This document shows, in pieces, positions 42,226 through 50,155 of a DNA stretch of 64,000 nt. Made by a program: the position numbers and the translations under genes. The notes beneath the pieces were generated by a model. That model was not told the DNA's origin, made no database searches, and saw nothing but the letters and a program-made list of their open reading frames with translations. The stretch covers positions 3,466 through 67,465 of the forward strand of contig JBDTWB010000001.1 of NCBI GenBank assembly GCA_040006895.1, in the 5' to 3' direction. This DNA is from CAIWHR01 sp040006895 (GTDB taxonomy: Bacteria > Pseudomonadota > Gammaproteobacteria > Burkholderiales > Casimicrobiaceae). Numbering within the stretch: position 1 is the stretch's first letter; the number at the start of each line of letters is the position of its first letter.

Positions 42226-42812
42226 GCAGGTTTCTGCGCCCGGGGCTCCCGCCCGAGCGCATAGAACTCGTCGTTGGGCCGCATGCCGATCATGTTGGCC
42301 ATGCGATTCGACAGGGCGAAGAACGCCGCGATGGCGCCGATATCCCAGATGTCCTCGTCAACAAATCCGGCCGCGCGCAACGATGCGAAATTGTCGTCGT
42401 CGATGGTCGCGCTGTCCTGGGCCACGCGCAGCGCGAAGTCGAGCATGACCCGCTGCCTGGGCGTGATGTCGGCCTTTCGATAGTTGGTGGCCACCTGGTC
42501 GGCGAGGCGCGGATTCCTGGCGTAGATCCGCAGGATCGCGCCGTGCGCGACGACGCAGTACAGGCAGTCGTTGGCGCCGGAGGTCGCCACGACGATCATT
42601 TCCCGCTCGGCCTTGGTGAGGCCGCCGTCCTTCAGCATCAGCGCGTCGTGGTAGGCGAAGAACGCCCGGAACTCGTCGGGGCGGTGCGCGAGCGTCAGGA
42701 ACACGTTCGGCACGAACCCGGCCTTTTCCTGGACCTCGACGATCCGGGCGCGGATGTCGTCCGCAACGGTGGCCAGGTCCGGGACCGGGTAGCGCGAAAT
42801 GGGCGCACTCAC
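42222..42812 (-). CDS. AhpD-like peroxidase-related protein (carboxymuconolactone decarboxylase fold)
   Basis: A 196-residue alkylhydroperoxidase-D-fold protein. The redox signature CLYCVVAHGAILRIY at about residues 83-97 has the CxxC-x3-H arrangement used for disulfide-based peroxide reduction. LTKAEREMIVVATSGAND precedes it. The C-terminal FFALSNRMANMIGMRPND is typical of the peroxidase-related subfamily. GTG start, 4 nt after yggX; its last codons overlap the convergent pyrX stop by 4 nt. Confidence 0.9.
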   Translation of the reverse strand: MSAPISRYPVPDLATVADDIRARIVEVQEKAGFVPNVFLTLAHRPDEFRAFFAYHDALMLKDGGLTKAEREMIVVATSGANDCLYCVVAHGAILRIYARNPRLADQVATNYRKADITPRQRVMLDFALRVAQDSATIDDDNFASLRAAGFVDEDIWDIGAIAAFFALSNRMANMIGMRPNDEFYALGREPRAQKPA

Positions 42813-42816
42813 CGGG

Positions 42817-43092
42817 CTACCCGTTCGTAGGCGGGACGTAACCGGAGGGCATCGCCGCGCCGCCGCCGAAGAAGTGCTGCTCCATCTGCTCGGCGAGCCA
42901 CTTGCGGGCGCGCGCGTCCGCGAGCGACAGGCGATTCTCGTTGACCAGCATGGTCTGTTGCTTGAGCCACTGCTGCCACGCCTCCTTCGACACGCTTTCG
43001 TAGATCCGCTTGCCGAGCTCTCCCGGATACGGAGGGAAATCCAGACCTTCGGCCTCGCGGCCGAGCTTCACGCAATTGACCGTGCGTGCCAT
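42817..43092 (-). CDS. yggX: YggX, oxidative-damage protection/Fe(2+)-trafficking protein
   Basis: A 91-residue cytoplasmic protein protecting iron-sulfur clusters. Starts MARTVNCVKLGREAEGLDFPPYPGELGKRIYESVSKEAW with the conserved Cys7, and ends with MEQHFFGGGAAMPSGYVPP. The length is normal. AAGGAG upstream of the ATG fixes the start. Lies 36 bp after argA and 4 bp before the AhpD-like gene, giving a small oxidative-stress pair. Confidence 0.95.
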   Translation of the reverse strand: MARTVNCVKLGREAEGLDFPPYPGELGKRIYESVSKEAWQQWLKQQTMLVNENRLSLADARARKWLAEQMEQHFFGGGAAMPSGYVPPTNG

Positions 43093-43128
43093 GGCGACTC
43101 CTTGAGATTGATTCGTTGATGCCAGCCG

Positions 43129-44478
43129 TTACAGCTTCTTGCGATAGACCTGCGACTTGCGCTGATAGTTGTACAGCGCCTGCTTCTCCTTGGGCAGGTC
43201 GGCGATGGTGGCGTTGCGGTAGCCGCGCTCCAGGAACCATTGCGAAGTACGGGTGGTGAGCACGAAGAGCAGCTGGAGCTTGAGCTTGCGGGCGCGGGCC
43301 TCGATCTCCTGCATCAGCGCCTCGCCGTAGCCCTCGCGACGAAAGTCCGGGTGCACCGCGAGGGCCGCGAGCTCGCCGACCTTTTCCTCGAGGAAGGCAT
43401 AGAGCGCGGCACAGCCGATGATCACCCCGTCGTGCTCGGCGACGACGAACCGCTCGATCTCCACCTCCAGGCGCTCGCGGGAGCGCCGCACCAGCACACC
43501 CTCTTCCTCGAGCGGCTCGATGATCGCCAGAATACCGCCGACGTCGTCGATGGTCGCATTGCGCATGTGCGCGAGCGGCGCAGCGGCGATCATGGTGCCC
43601 ACGCCGTCGCGGGTGAACATCTCCAGCAGCAGCGCCCCGTCGAGGTGGCGGCTGATGAGGTGGGTGCGCTTCACGCCATGATCGCAGGCCCGTACCGCGC
43701 ACGGGAGGTAATGCTGCACATCGGGGGGCAACCGGTCGCGGTTCTGGAGGAGGGTCTCGGCGTCACGGGTGGAGAGCTCGGTCAGGAGCCGCCGGCGGCC
43801 GTTCTTCACGCCTTCGGTTTCCATCAGGAACACGAGCTTGTCGGCACTCACCCGCACCGCGACCTGGGTGGCGACCTCCTCGAGCGACAGGTTGAAGATC
43901 TCGCCGGTCGGGGAGTAGCCGAGCGGCGAGATGATGACGATGTCGCCGTCGTCGAGGCGCTGGCGGATGGCGTCGATATCGACGCGCCGCACCTCGCCGG
44001 TGAGTTGCATGTCGATGCCGTCGAGCACGCCGATCGGCTTGGCGGTGATGAAATTGCCGCTCGAAACCCGGATCCTGGCCCCGGCCATGGGGGAATTGGC
44101 GATGCCGAGGGAGAGCATCGCCTCGATCCGGCTGCGCACCTGCCCCGAGGCTTCGAGCACGCAATCCATCGTCTCGGCGTCGGTCACCCGCAGTCCGAAG
44201 GCATAGCGGTTCTCGATGTCTTGCTGGGCGAGGATCGCCTCGATCTGGGGCCGTGAGCCATGCACCACGATCAGGCGGATGCCGAGGCTGTGCAGCAGGT
44301 TCAGGTCGTGGACGATGCCGAGGAAGGTGTCATCGGCCACGACCTCGCCGCCGAAGGCGATCACGAAGGTCTTGCCGCGAAACGCGTGGATGTAGGGCGC
44401 GGCGAGCCGGATCCACTGCACGAACGCGCGGGTGGTCGCCGAATGCGCCGTGGGCGCTGCATTGGGATTCGATGGCAT
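43129..44478 (-). CDS. argA: Amino-acid N-acetyltransferase (N-acetylglutamate synthase)
   Basis: Acetylates glutamate to start arginine synthesis; 449 residues from the ATG at 44478. The N-terminal amino-acid-kinase-like regulatory domain, where arginine binds, has KTFVIAFGGEVVADD near residue 35 and IRLIVVHGSRPQIEA near 65. The C-terminal GNAT domain has LAALAVHPDFRREGYGEALMQEI near 373 with the acetyl-CoA loop. A GTG nine codons upstream (44505) is an alternative start. A perfect TATAAT at 44526-44531 serves this strand. Confidence 0.94.
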   Translation of the reverse strand: MPSNPNAAPTAHSATTRAFVQWIRLAAPYIHAFRGKTFVIAFGGEVVADDTFLGIVHDLNLLHSLGIRLIVVHGSRPQIEAILAQQDIENRYAFGLRVTDAETMDCVLEASGQVRSRIEAMLSLGIANSPMAGARIRVSSGNFITAKPIGVLDGIDMQLTGEVRRVDIDAIRQRLDDGDIVIISPLGYSPTGEIFNLSLEEVATQVAVRVSADKLVFLMETEGVKNGRRRLLTELSTRDAETLLQNRDRLPPDVQHYLPCAVRACDHGVKRTHLISRHLDGALLLEMFTRDGVGTMIAAAPLAHMRNATIDDVGGILAIIEPLEEEGVLVRRSRERLEVEIERFVVAEHDGVIIGCAALYAFLEEKVGELAALAVHPDFRREGYGEALMQEIEARARKLKLQLLFVLTTRTSQWFLERGYRNATIADLPKEKQALYNYQRKSQVYRKKL

Positions 44479-44525
44479 CGTGACGAGGCGGACGAGGCCC
44501 GCCACGGGCGCTCGGGCGCGGCGGA

Positions 44526-44531
44526 ATTATA
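44526..44531 (-). promoter_or_regulatory. Sigma-70 -10 box (TATAAT) of argA
   Basis: Minus-strand TATAAT, predicted transcription start near 44519, just upstream of both candidate argA starts. No recognisable -35 at 17 bp. Confidence 0.5.
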
Positions 44532-44561
44532 CCGCCCGGTCCCCGTCGCGGCGCCGGCCTC

Positions 44562-44567
44562 TATAAT
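44562..44567 (+). promoter_or_regulatory. Sigma-70 -10 box (TATAAT) of uvrD
   Basis: Plus-strand TATAAT, 110 nt upstream of the uvrD ATG and back to back with the argA -10 box 30 bp away. -35 match is poor. Confidence 0.45.
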
Positions 44568-44677
44568 GATCGGTCGCCCGGCGCGTGCGGGATGCGATGC
44601 AGTCACAGCGCTGGCGTGGCCACCGCCGTTGGCTCGCGCCCTCGCCCGACCCAGCGCCCGTTCTCGCGCCTGACCTC

Positions 44678-46954
44678 ATGTCCTCGCTGCTAGCCAATCT
44701 CAATCCCGAGCAACTCGCGGCGGTTACGCTGCCGCACGAGTCGGCGCTCATCCTCGCCGGTGCCGGCAGCGGCAAGACGCGCGTCCTGACCACCCGCATG
44801 GCCTGGTTGATGGCGACGGGGCAGGCATCGCCGCTGTCGGTGCTGGCCGTGACCTTCACCAACAAGGCCGCGAAGGAAATGCTGACGCGGCTCTCGGCCA
44901 TGACCCCGGTGCACACCCGCGGGATGTGGATCGGCACCTTCCACGGCCTGTGCAACCGGCTGCTCCGCACGCATTACCGCGAGGCCAAGCTGCCGCAGCT
45001 TTTCCAGATTCTGGACACGCAGGACCAACTCGGCGTCATCAAGCGGCTCTACAAGGCGCATTCGATCGACGAAGAGCGCTTTCCGCCCCGGCAACTCCAG
45101 TACTTCATCTCCGCAGCGAAGGAGGAGGGGCTGCGTCCCAATGCGGTCGAGGCGCACGATCCGTTCACCCGGCGCCAGGTCGAGCACTTCGCGCTCTACG
45201 AGGCGCTCTGCCAGCGCGAAGGCGTGGTCGACTTTGCCGAGCTGATGCTGCGCAGCTACGAAATGTTGCAGGGCCACGACGGCTTGCGCGCGCACTACCA
45301 GAACCGGTTCTCGCACATCCTGGTCGACGAGTTCCAGGATACCAACCTGCTGCAGTACCGCTGGCTGAAGCTCCTCACGGGCACGCACACCGCCGTCTTC
45401 GCCGTCGGTGACGACGACCAGTCGATCTATGCGTTTCGTGGCGCCAACGTCGCCAACATGCAGAACTTCGAGCGTGACTTCGGCGCCGCGGACATACCCG
45501 TGCGGCTCATCAAGCTCGAGCAGAACTACCGGTCGCACGCCCACATCCTGGATGCGGCCAACGCTCTCATCAAGCACAACGAGGGCCGGCTCGGCAAGAA
45601 CCTGTGGACCGACGCCGGCACCGGGGAGCCGGTGCGCGCGTTTGCCGCTCCCTCCGACTTCGACGAGGCGGCCTTCGTGGTCGACGTGGTGAAAGGACTC
45701 GCCGGCGATGGCGTCGTGTTGAGCGAGGTGGCCGTGCTGTACCGTTCGAACGCCCAGTCGCGGGTGCTCGAGCACGCGCTCTTCAATGCCGCCGTGCCGT
45801 ATCGCGTCTATGGCGGCATGCGCTTCTTCGAACGCGCCGAGATCAAGCATGCGCTTGCCTACCTGCGGCTCGTCGCTTCGCCCGTCGATGACGGTGCATT
45901 CCTTCGGGTCGTGAACTTTCCGCCGCGCGGCATCGGCGCCAGGACCCTCGAGACTCTGCAGGACACGGCGCGAGCGCAGGGCGCAAGCCTTTGGCAGGCG
46001 GCATGCTCGGGCGCGGTCGGTGGCAAATCCGGAACCGCGCTCGCCGGGTTCGTGAAGCTGGTCGAGAGCATTCGCGCGGCGACCGACGGCCTGCCGCTCG
46101 CCGATGTCGTCGCGCACGTCGTTTCGGCAGCGGGCCTGGCGACGCACTACCGAGCGGAAAAGGACGGGCAGGATCGCGTCGACAACCTCGACGAACTCGT
46201 CAACGCGGCCGAGAGCTTTGTGCGGGAGACTGACTTCACCCCCGATGCGCCGGCGCTGGACGCGGTGGCGGATGCGATCGCCGGTGCCGGCCCGGGCGCG
46301 GTGCCCGGCGCCGCGCCGCGTCACGACGAATCGGTGCTGGCGGCGTTCCTGTCGCACGCGGCCCTCGAAGCCGGGGAGACGCAAGCCGCGGAAGGCCGTG
46401 CCGCGTTGCAGCTCATGACCGTGCACGCCGCCAAGGGACTGGAATTCCACAGCGTGTTCGTCACCGGCCTGGAGGAGGGCTTGTTCCCGCACGAGAACAG
46501 TCTTTCCGAAGCAGCAGGGGTCGAGGAGGAGCGACGGCTGATGTACGTCGCGATCACCCGCGCGCGGCGCCGCCTGTACCTCACCAACGCCCAGAGCCGC
46601 ATGCTCCACGGCCAGGTGCGCTACCACATCCCGTCGCGCTTCATGAACGAGATCCCCGGCGAGCTCGTGCAGTGGCTGTCCCCCCAGCGTCCCCGCCTGT
46701 CGGCCATGGACGTCGACACGGCGGAATGGGGTCACCGCGTCGCGATGAGCCCTCGCGCGGGCCAGGTGCCGGCCTCGCGTGCCAGCGACGCCGGCGGCTG
46801 GCGTATCGGCCAGAACGTGCGCCACGCCAAGTTCGGTGCGGGCGTCATCACCGATGCGGAGGGTCGCGGAGCGGATGCCCGCGTGCAGGTGAATTTCAGG
46901 GAAGCCGGGGTGAAATGGCTGGCCCTGGAGTACGCCAAGCTCGAGGCAGCGTAG
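44678..46954 (+). CDS. uvrD: DNA helicase II, UvrD/PcrA family
   Basis: 3'-5' superfamily 1 helicase for mismatch and excision repair; 758 residues. Walker A is LAGAGSGKTRVLTTR near residue 29, motif Ia TFTNKAAKEML, motif II ILVDEFQDTN near 219, motif III VFAVGDDDQSIYAFRGA near 243, motif IV LEQNYRSHAHIL near 282, motif V LMTVHAAKGLEFHSVFVTGLEEGLFPH near 580 and motif VI RRLMYVAITRARRRLYL near 625. The C-terminal RNA-polymerase-binding Tudor-like segment (WRIGQNVRHAKFGAGVI near 707) is present. The ATG at 44678 gives the usual MSSLLANLNPEQ start; upstream frame is not conserved. Confidence 0.96.
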   Translation: MSSLLANLNPEQLAAVTLPHESALILAGAGSGKTRVLTTRMAWLMATGQASPLSVLAVTFTNKAAKEMLTRLSAMTPVHTRGMWIGTFHGLCNRLLRTHYREAKLPQLFQILDTQDQLGVIKRLYKAHSIDEERFPPRQLQYFISAAKEEGLRPNAVEAHDPFTRRQVEHFALYEALCQREGVVDFAELMLRSYEMLQGHDGLRAHYQNRFSHILVDEFQDTNLLQYRWLKLLTGTHTAVFAVGDDDQSIYAFRGANVANMQNFERDFGAADIPVRLIKLEQNYRSHAHILDAANALIKHNEGRLGKNLWTDAGTGEPVRAFAAPSDFDEAAFVVDVVKGLAGDGVVLSEVAVLYRSNAQSRVLEHALFNAAVPYRVYGGMRFFERAEIKHALAYLRLVASPVDDGAFLRVVNFPPRGIGARTLETLQDTARAQGASLWQAACSGAVGGKSGTALAGFVKLVESIRAATDGLPLADVVAHVVSAAGLATHYRAEKDGQDRVDNLDELVNAAESFVRETDFTPDAPALDAVADAIAGAGPGAVPGAAPRHDESVLAAFLSHAALEAGETQAAEGRAALQLMTVHAAKGLEFHSVFVTGLEEGLFPHENSLSEAAGVEEERRLMYVAITRARRRLYLTNAQSRMLHGQVRYHIPSRFMNEIPGELVQWLSPQRPRLSAMDVDTAEWGHRVAMSPRAGQVPASRASDAGGWRIGQNVRHAKFGAGVITDAEGRGADARVQVNFREAGVKWLALEYAKLEAA

Positions 46955-46987
46955 ATCGCCGAGGTCGCGCGCGGCCCCGCGCCGTTC

Positions 46988-47791
46988 TCAGGACGTCGCA
47001 GGCGGCGTCTCGTCAGCGTGAAAGATATCGCGATAGCTCACGTAGTCGGATACGTGCAGCGTCGCAACCAGGAAGAAGAGGTAGGGCATCATCACCATGA
47101 CCGCCACGGCCAGCGCCGAAGAAGGCGGAACGACCAAAGCGACGATCGCGGCCACGAAGCCCGGAATGACAACGCCGTAGAAGGCCACCAGCAGGCCGTA
47201 CACGGCGAGCGGGCGCCAGTTGGCGAGGGTCGCCTGCAAGCTCAAGGCAATGGCCCGCCCGGCGCTGCAATCGTGAAATACCACCAGCGCGGGAGCGTAC
47301 CAGAGGGCGAGCAGCACCGGCAGTGCACAGGCAGCCCCGAAGAGCATCGCCGCTTGCATGCTGCCCGCGGCGGCTCCCTCGTCGAGGGCGCCCTTGCCGG
47401 AGAGCACGTCGAGCAGTGCGCCACCATCCACGAGCGCGGTCGCGAGGACCGAAAGCGTCACGCCGACCAGCAGCACCACCCCGAGCGTCAGCAGCGCGAA
47501 CAGGTTCGCCCGGAAGCCCTGGAAGAGCTGCTTCAGCTGCGGCCGGTTGCCGCGCTCCTGGCTCCACGCGGCGGCAAGGAACCCCACCGCGAACACCGGC
47601 TTCAGGACCGGCACGGCCAGCTGTCCGATCACGGGAATGACGTCGACCAGCGCCATCACGGCGTAGTACAGGAGCAGCAACAGCAGCCAGGGCACGCGCG
47701 CCCGCGAGAACATCGCAAACGCTTCCTTCAGCCAAAGCGCCCCGCGCACGGCCGGGTAGCGCGTGATCGCAACGGCTTGCTCAGCGGCCAT
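46988..47791 (-). CDS. BPSS1780 family membrane protein
   Basis: A 267-residue inner-membrane protein with about six hydrophobic stretches (VPWLLLLLLYYAVMALVDVIPVIG near residue 33, LFALLTLGVVLLVGVTLSVLATALV near 97, AMLFGAACALPVLLALWYAPALVVF near 148, two more up to 245). It begins AITRYPAVRGALWLKEAFAMF, matching the uncharacterised BPSS1780 family of betaproteobacteria. The ATG overlaps the end of thrB by 11 nt. Function unknown. Confidence 0.85.
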   Translation of the reverse strand: MAAEQAVAITRYPAVRGALWLKEAFAMFSRARVPWLLLLLLYYAVMALVDVIPVIGQLAVPVLKPVFAVGFLAAAWSQERGNRPQLKQLFQGFRANLFALLTLGVVLLVGVTLSVLATALVDGGALLDVLSGKGALDEGAAAGSMQAAMLFGAACALPVLLALWYAPALVVFHDCSAGRAIALSLQATLANWRPLAVYGLLVAFYGVVIPGFVAAIVALVVPPSSALAVAVMVMMPYLFFLVATLHVSDYVSYRDIFHADETPPATS

Positions 47792-48773
47792 GCGGCGTCT
47801 TGCCGGTCGCCGCGTCGCGCGCCGGAAGCGGGGCGGGATCGGCCACGCGATGACGCAGGATGCGCTCGAACTTCATGGGGTCATGCGCGTGCGTGAGCTC
47901 GCCGGCACGTGGCAGGAAGAGATCGTACAGCCGCGACAGCCAGAAGCGCAGGGCGGCGGCCCGTAGCAGCGTGGGCCACTGGCGATGCTCCTCCAGGTTC
48001 AGCGGCCGCTCGCCTTCGTATCCGTCGACGAGTGCCTGCATCAATTCCGGCACCAGCGCCCCCTCGGCGGTACCGTCGCGCTGCACGCACCAGTCGTTGA
48101 CGGCTATCGCCAGGTCGTAGGCGAAATAGTCGGTCGCCGCAAAGCCGAAATCGATGATTCCCGAAACGCGATCGACATCGACGAAGAGCACGTTGTCGCA
48201 GAACAGGTCACCGTGGATCGCGCCCTTGGGCAGGTCCTCGCGGGTGTAGCCGGTCAGAAACTTGAGCTCGCCCGCGAGCAGGTCGTTCTGCCCTGGATCC
48301 AGGAACGGCCGCACGGCGCGCGCCGCCTGGCGCCACCAGGCAGGCCCTCGGCGGTTGGTGAGACGGGCCCGATAGCCGTTCGAGGCGAGATGGAGTCGGG
48401 CCAATGCGGCGCCGACTGCGGTGCAATGGCGCGCCTGCGGCGCGAGCACGGGTTCGCCGTCGACGCGCGCCACCAGTCCCGCCGGCTTGCCGTTCAGGAT
48501 GCTGAACAGCGCGCCGGTGCGATCCGCGAGTGGCGCGGGCACCTCGACCCCGGCGCGGGCAAGATGCGCCATGAAATTGAGGTAGAACGGCAATTCTTCC
48601 GGCGGCAACCGCTCGTAGAGGGTCAGCACGAACCGACCGCGGACCGTGGTCAAGAAGTAGTTCGTGTTCTCGATGCCGGCCGCAATCGGGGCGAACTTGG
48701 CGACGTCGCCGATGCCGTAGCGGGTGAGCCACGCCTCGAGTTCGGGCTGGGTGACGGAGGTGTAGACGGACAT
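47781..48773 (-). CDS. thrB: Homoserine kinase, APH-fold (ThrB type II)
   Basis: Phosphorylates homoserine in threonine synthesis; 330 residues with an aminoglycoside-phosphotransferase fold, unrelated to E. coli GHMP-type ThrB. Starts MSVYTSVTQPELEAWLTRYGIG; GIENTNYFLTT near residue 32, the catalytic GAIHGDLFCDNVLF near 184 and the metal motif GIIDFGFAATDYFAYDLAIAVNDWC near 206. An in-frame ATG 7 codons upstream is less conserved. Sits between DUF2782 and BPSS1780 genes, a recurring betaproteobacterial order. Confidence 0.94.
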   Translation of the reverse strand: MSVYTSVTQPELEAWLTRYGIGDVAKFAPIAAGIENTNYFLTTVRGRFVLTLYERLPPEELPFYLNFMAHLARAGVEVPAPLADRTGALFSILNGKPAGLVARVDGEPVLAPQARHCTAVGAALARLHLASNGYRARLTNRRGPAWWRQAARAVRPFLDPGQNDLLAGELKFLTGYTREDLPKGAIHGDLFCDNVLFVDVDRVSGIIDFGFAATDYFAYDLAIAVNDWCVQRDGTAEGALVPELMQALVDGYEGERPLNLEEHRQWPTLLRAAALRFWLSRLYDLFLPRAGELTHAHDPMKFERILRHRVADPAPLPARDAATGKTPHGR

Positions 48774-48824
48774 CGCGACAGGAACCCGCGGCACTCGGCC
48801 GCGCGGCGGCTTACGAAGCGGACC

Positions 48825-49271
48825 CTAGAACGTGAACAGGACCCACAACGGCACCTTGAGTCCGGTGTCGTTGCTGTCACGTCGGATGAATGTATGGCCG
48901 GTTGGATCCGGAATGAGGTAGTAGGCGCGGCCGTGGGCGGGCGTGACGCGCACCCATTTCAGCACGCCATTGACGCGTGCCTCCTCCACCGTCTCGCCTT
49001 GACGCCGCGTGATCGTGACCTGCGGCTCGAGCTCGGGATTGACGTTCACTCCGGGTGGCGGCGGAACTTCGGGCAGGGGCTCCAGCCCGGGGGGCGGTGG
49101 CGCTTGCTGGGCGAGCACAAAGGGCGCAGGCAGGCCCGCACCCAGCGCGGCAGTCAGCAGCATCGCGGCGAGCAACGCTGCACGCGTACCCCGGTGCGCG
49201 CCCGAACGATCGACCTTGCCTGCGCGGGCAATGCGGTTGAGCTGCGGAGCGGCTGGGGAAAGCATGCACAT
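48825..49271 (-). CDS. DUF2782 domain protein, exported
   Basis: A 148-residue protein. A hydrophobic segment near residues 31-52 (ALLAAMLLTAALGAGLPAPFVLA) precedes a Pro-rich spacer and the DUF2782 domain (PQVTITRRQGETVEEARVNGVLKWVRVTPAHGRAYYLIPD, residues 83-122). Probably periplasmic after cleavage; function unknown. The in-frame ATG two codons later (49265) is an equally good start. Upstream of thrB in the same direction. Confidence 0.82.
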   Translation of the reverse strand: MCMLSPAAPQLNRIARAGKVDRSGAHRGTRAALLAAMLLTAALGAGLPAPFVLAQQAPPPPGLEPLPEVPPPPGVNVNPELEPQVTITRRQGETVEEARVNGVLKWVRVTPAHGRAYYLIPDPTGHTFIRRDSNDTGLKVPLWVLFTF

Positions 49272-49429
49272 ATCTTACCAGCGCGGCGGCCTTGCGCTGC
49301 AGGAAAAGCGGGTCCGACCGGGTGCGACAGCAGAGCCGCGTTGCGTGGGCGGTACCGGGGCGGCGACGGGGTCCGGGCATGCCCGGGGTGGCGCATCGCC
49401 CGCGCCGGTGCGGGCCACGCGAGAGCGCG

Positions 49430-50155
49430 TCAGAGATTGAGCATCTTCTCGCGGTCGGCACGCGACGGATCGAACCCGCGATTCTCGTAGAACGTGAAGA
49501 TTGCCTCGACGATCTCCTCCGGCTCCTCGAGGATCTGCATCAGTCCGAGGTCCTGCTGGCCGATCATCCCCTCGGGAACGAGGGTGGACGCGAGCCAGTC
49601 GAGGAAACCGCGCCAGAACGTGCCGCCCACCAGGATGATCGGGATCCGCCGGCTCTTGCCGGTTTGCACGAGCGTCAGGCATTCGGACAACTCGTCCAGC
49701 GTTCCGAAGCCGCCGGGCATCACCACGTAGGCCGAGGCGAAGCGCACGAACATCATCTTGCGCGCAAAAAAGTAGCGGAAGTCGAAGCTCACGTCCTGAA
49801 AGGTATTGCCGCCCTGCTCGTGCGGCAGGAGGATGTTGAGCCCGACCGCAGGGGATCGACCCGCGAACGCGCCGCGGTTGGCTGCTTCCATGAGCCCGGG
49901 TCCACCGCCCGAAATCACGCCGAACCCGGCATCGGAAAGCAGACGCGCGATGCGCTCGGCCTTCTCGAAGTAGGGATGATCGGCCTTGATGCGCGCGCTG
50001 CCGAACATCGACACCGCGGGACGGATGCCGCGCAGGCGCTCAGTCGCCGCCGCGAACTCTGCCATAATCCCCAGCACACGCCAGGCTTCCTGCCCGTTGG
50101 TCGTGTACATCGCCTGCGGATCGATCAGCTCCGGAATCTTGGTGTTCTGAAACAT
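49430..50155 (-). CDS. LOG family (TIGR00730) nucleotide 5'-monophosphate phosphoribohydrolase-like protein
   Basis: A 241-residue Rossmann-like protein of the LOG/lysine-decarboxylase-motif family. AVSMFGSARIKADHPYFEKAE near residue 47, the phosphate-binding VISGGGPGLMEAANRGAF near 80, and the signature VMPGGFGTLDELSECLTLVQTGK near 145 are present. Characterised members cleave the N-glycosidic bond of nucleoside monophosphates, in bacteria often salvage or cytokinin activation. The chosen ATG overlaps the polA ATG on the other strand. In-frame Met codons at 50110 and 50065 are alternatives and would remove the overlap. Confidence 0.88.
   Translation of the reverse strand: MFQNTKIPELIDPQAMYTTNGQEAWRVLGIMAEFAAATERLRGIRPAVSMFGSARIKADHPYFEKAERIARLLSDAGFGVISGGGPGLMEAANRGAFAGRSPAVGLNILLPHEQGGNTFQDVSFDFRYFFARKMMFVRFASAYVVMPGGFGTLDELSECLTLVQTGKSRRIPIILVGGTFWRGFLDWLASTLVPEGMIGQQDLGLMQILEEPEEIVEAIFTFYENRGFDPSRADREKMLNL

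Noticed and set aside
44690..46825. 711-residue minus-strand open frame opposite uvrD
   Set aside because: uvrD carries all helicase motifs over the same DNA; the antisense frame has no recognisable domain.
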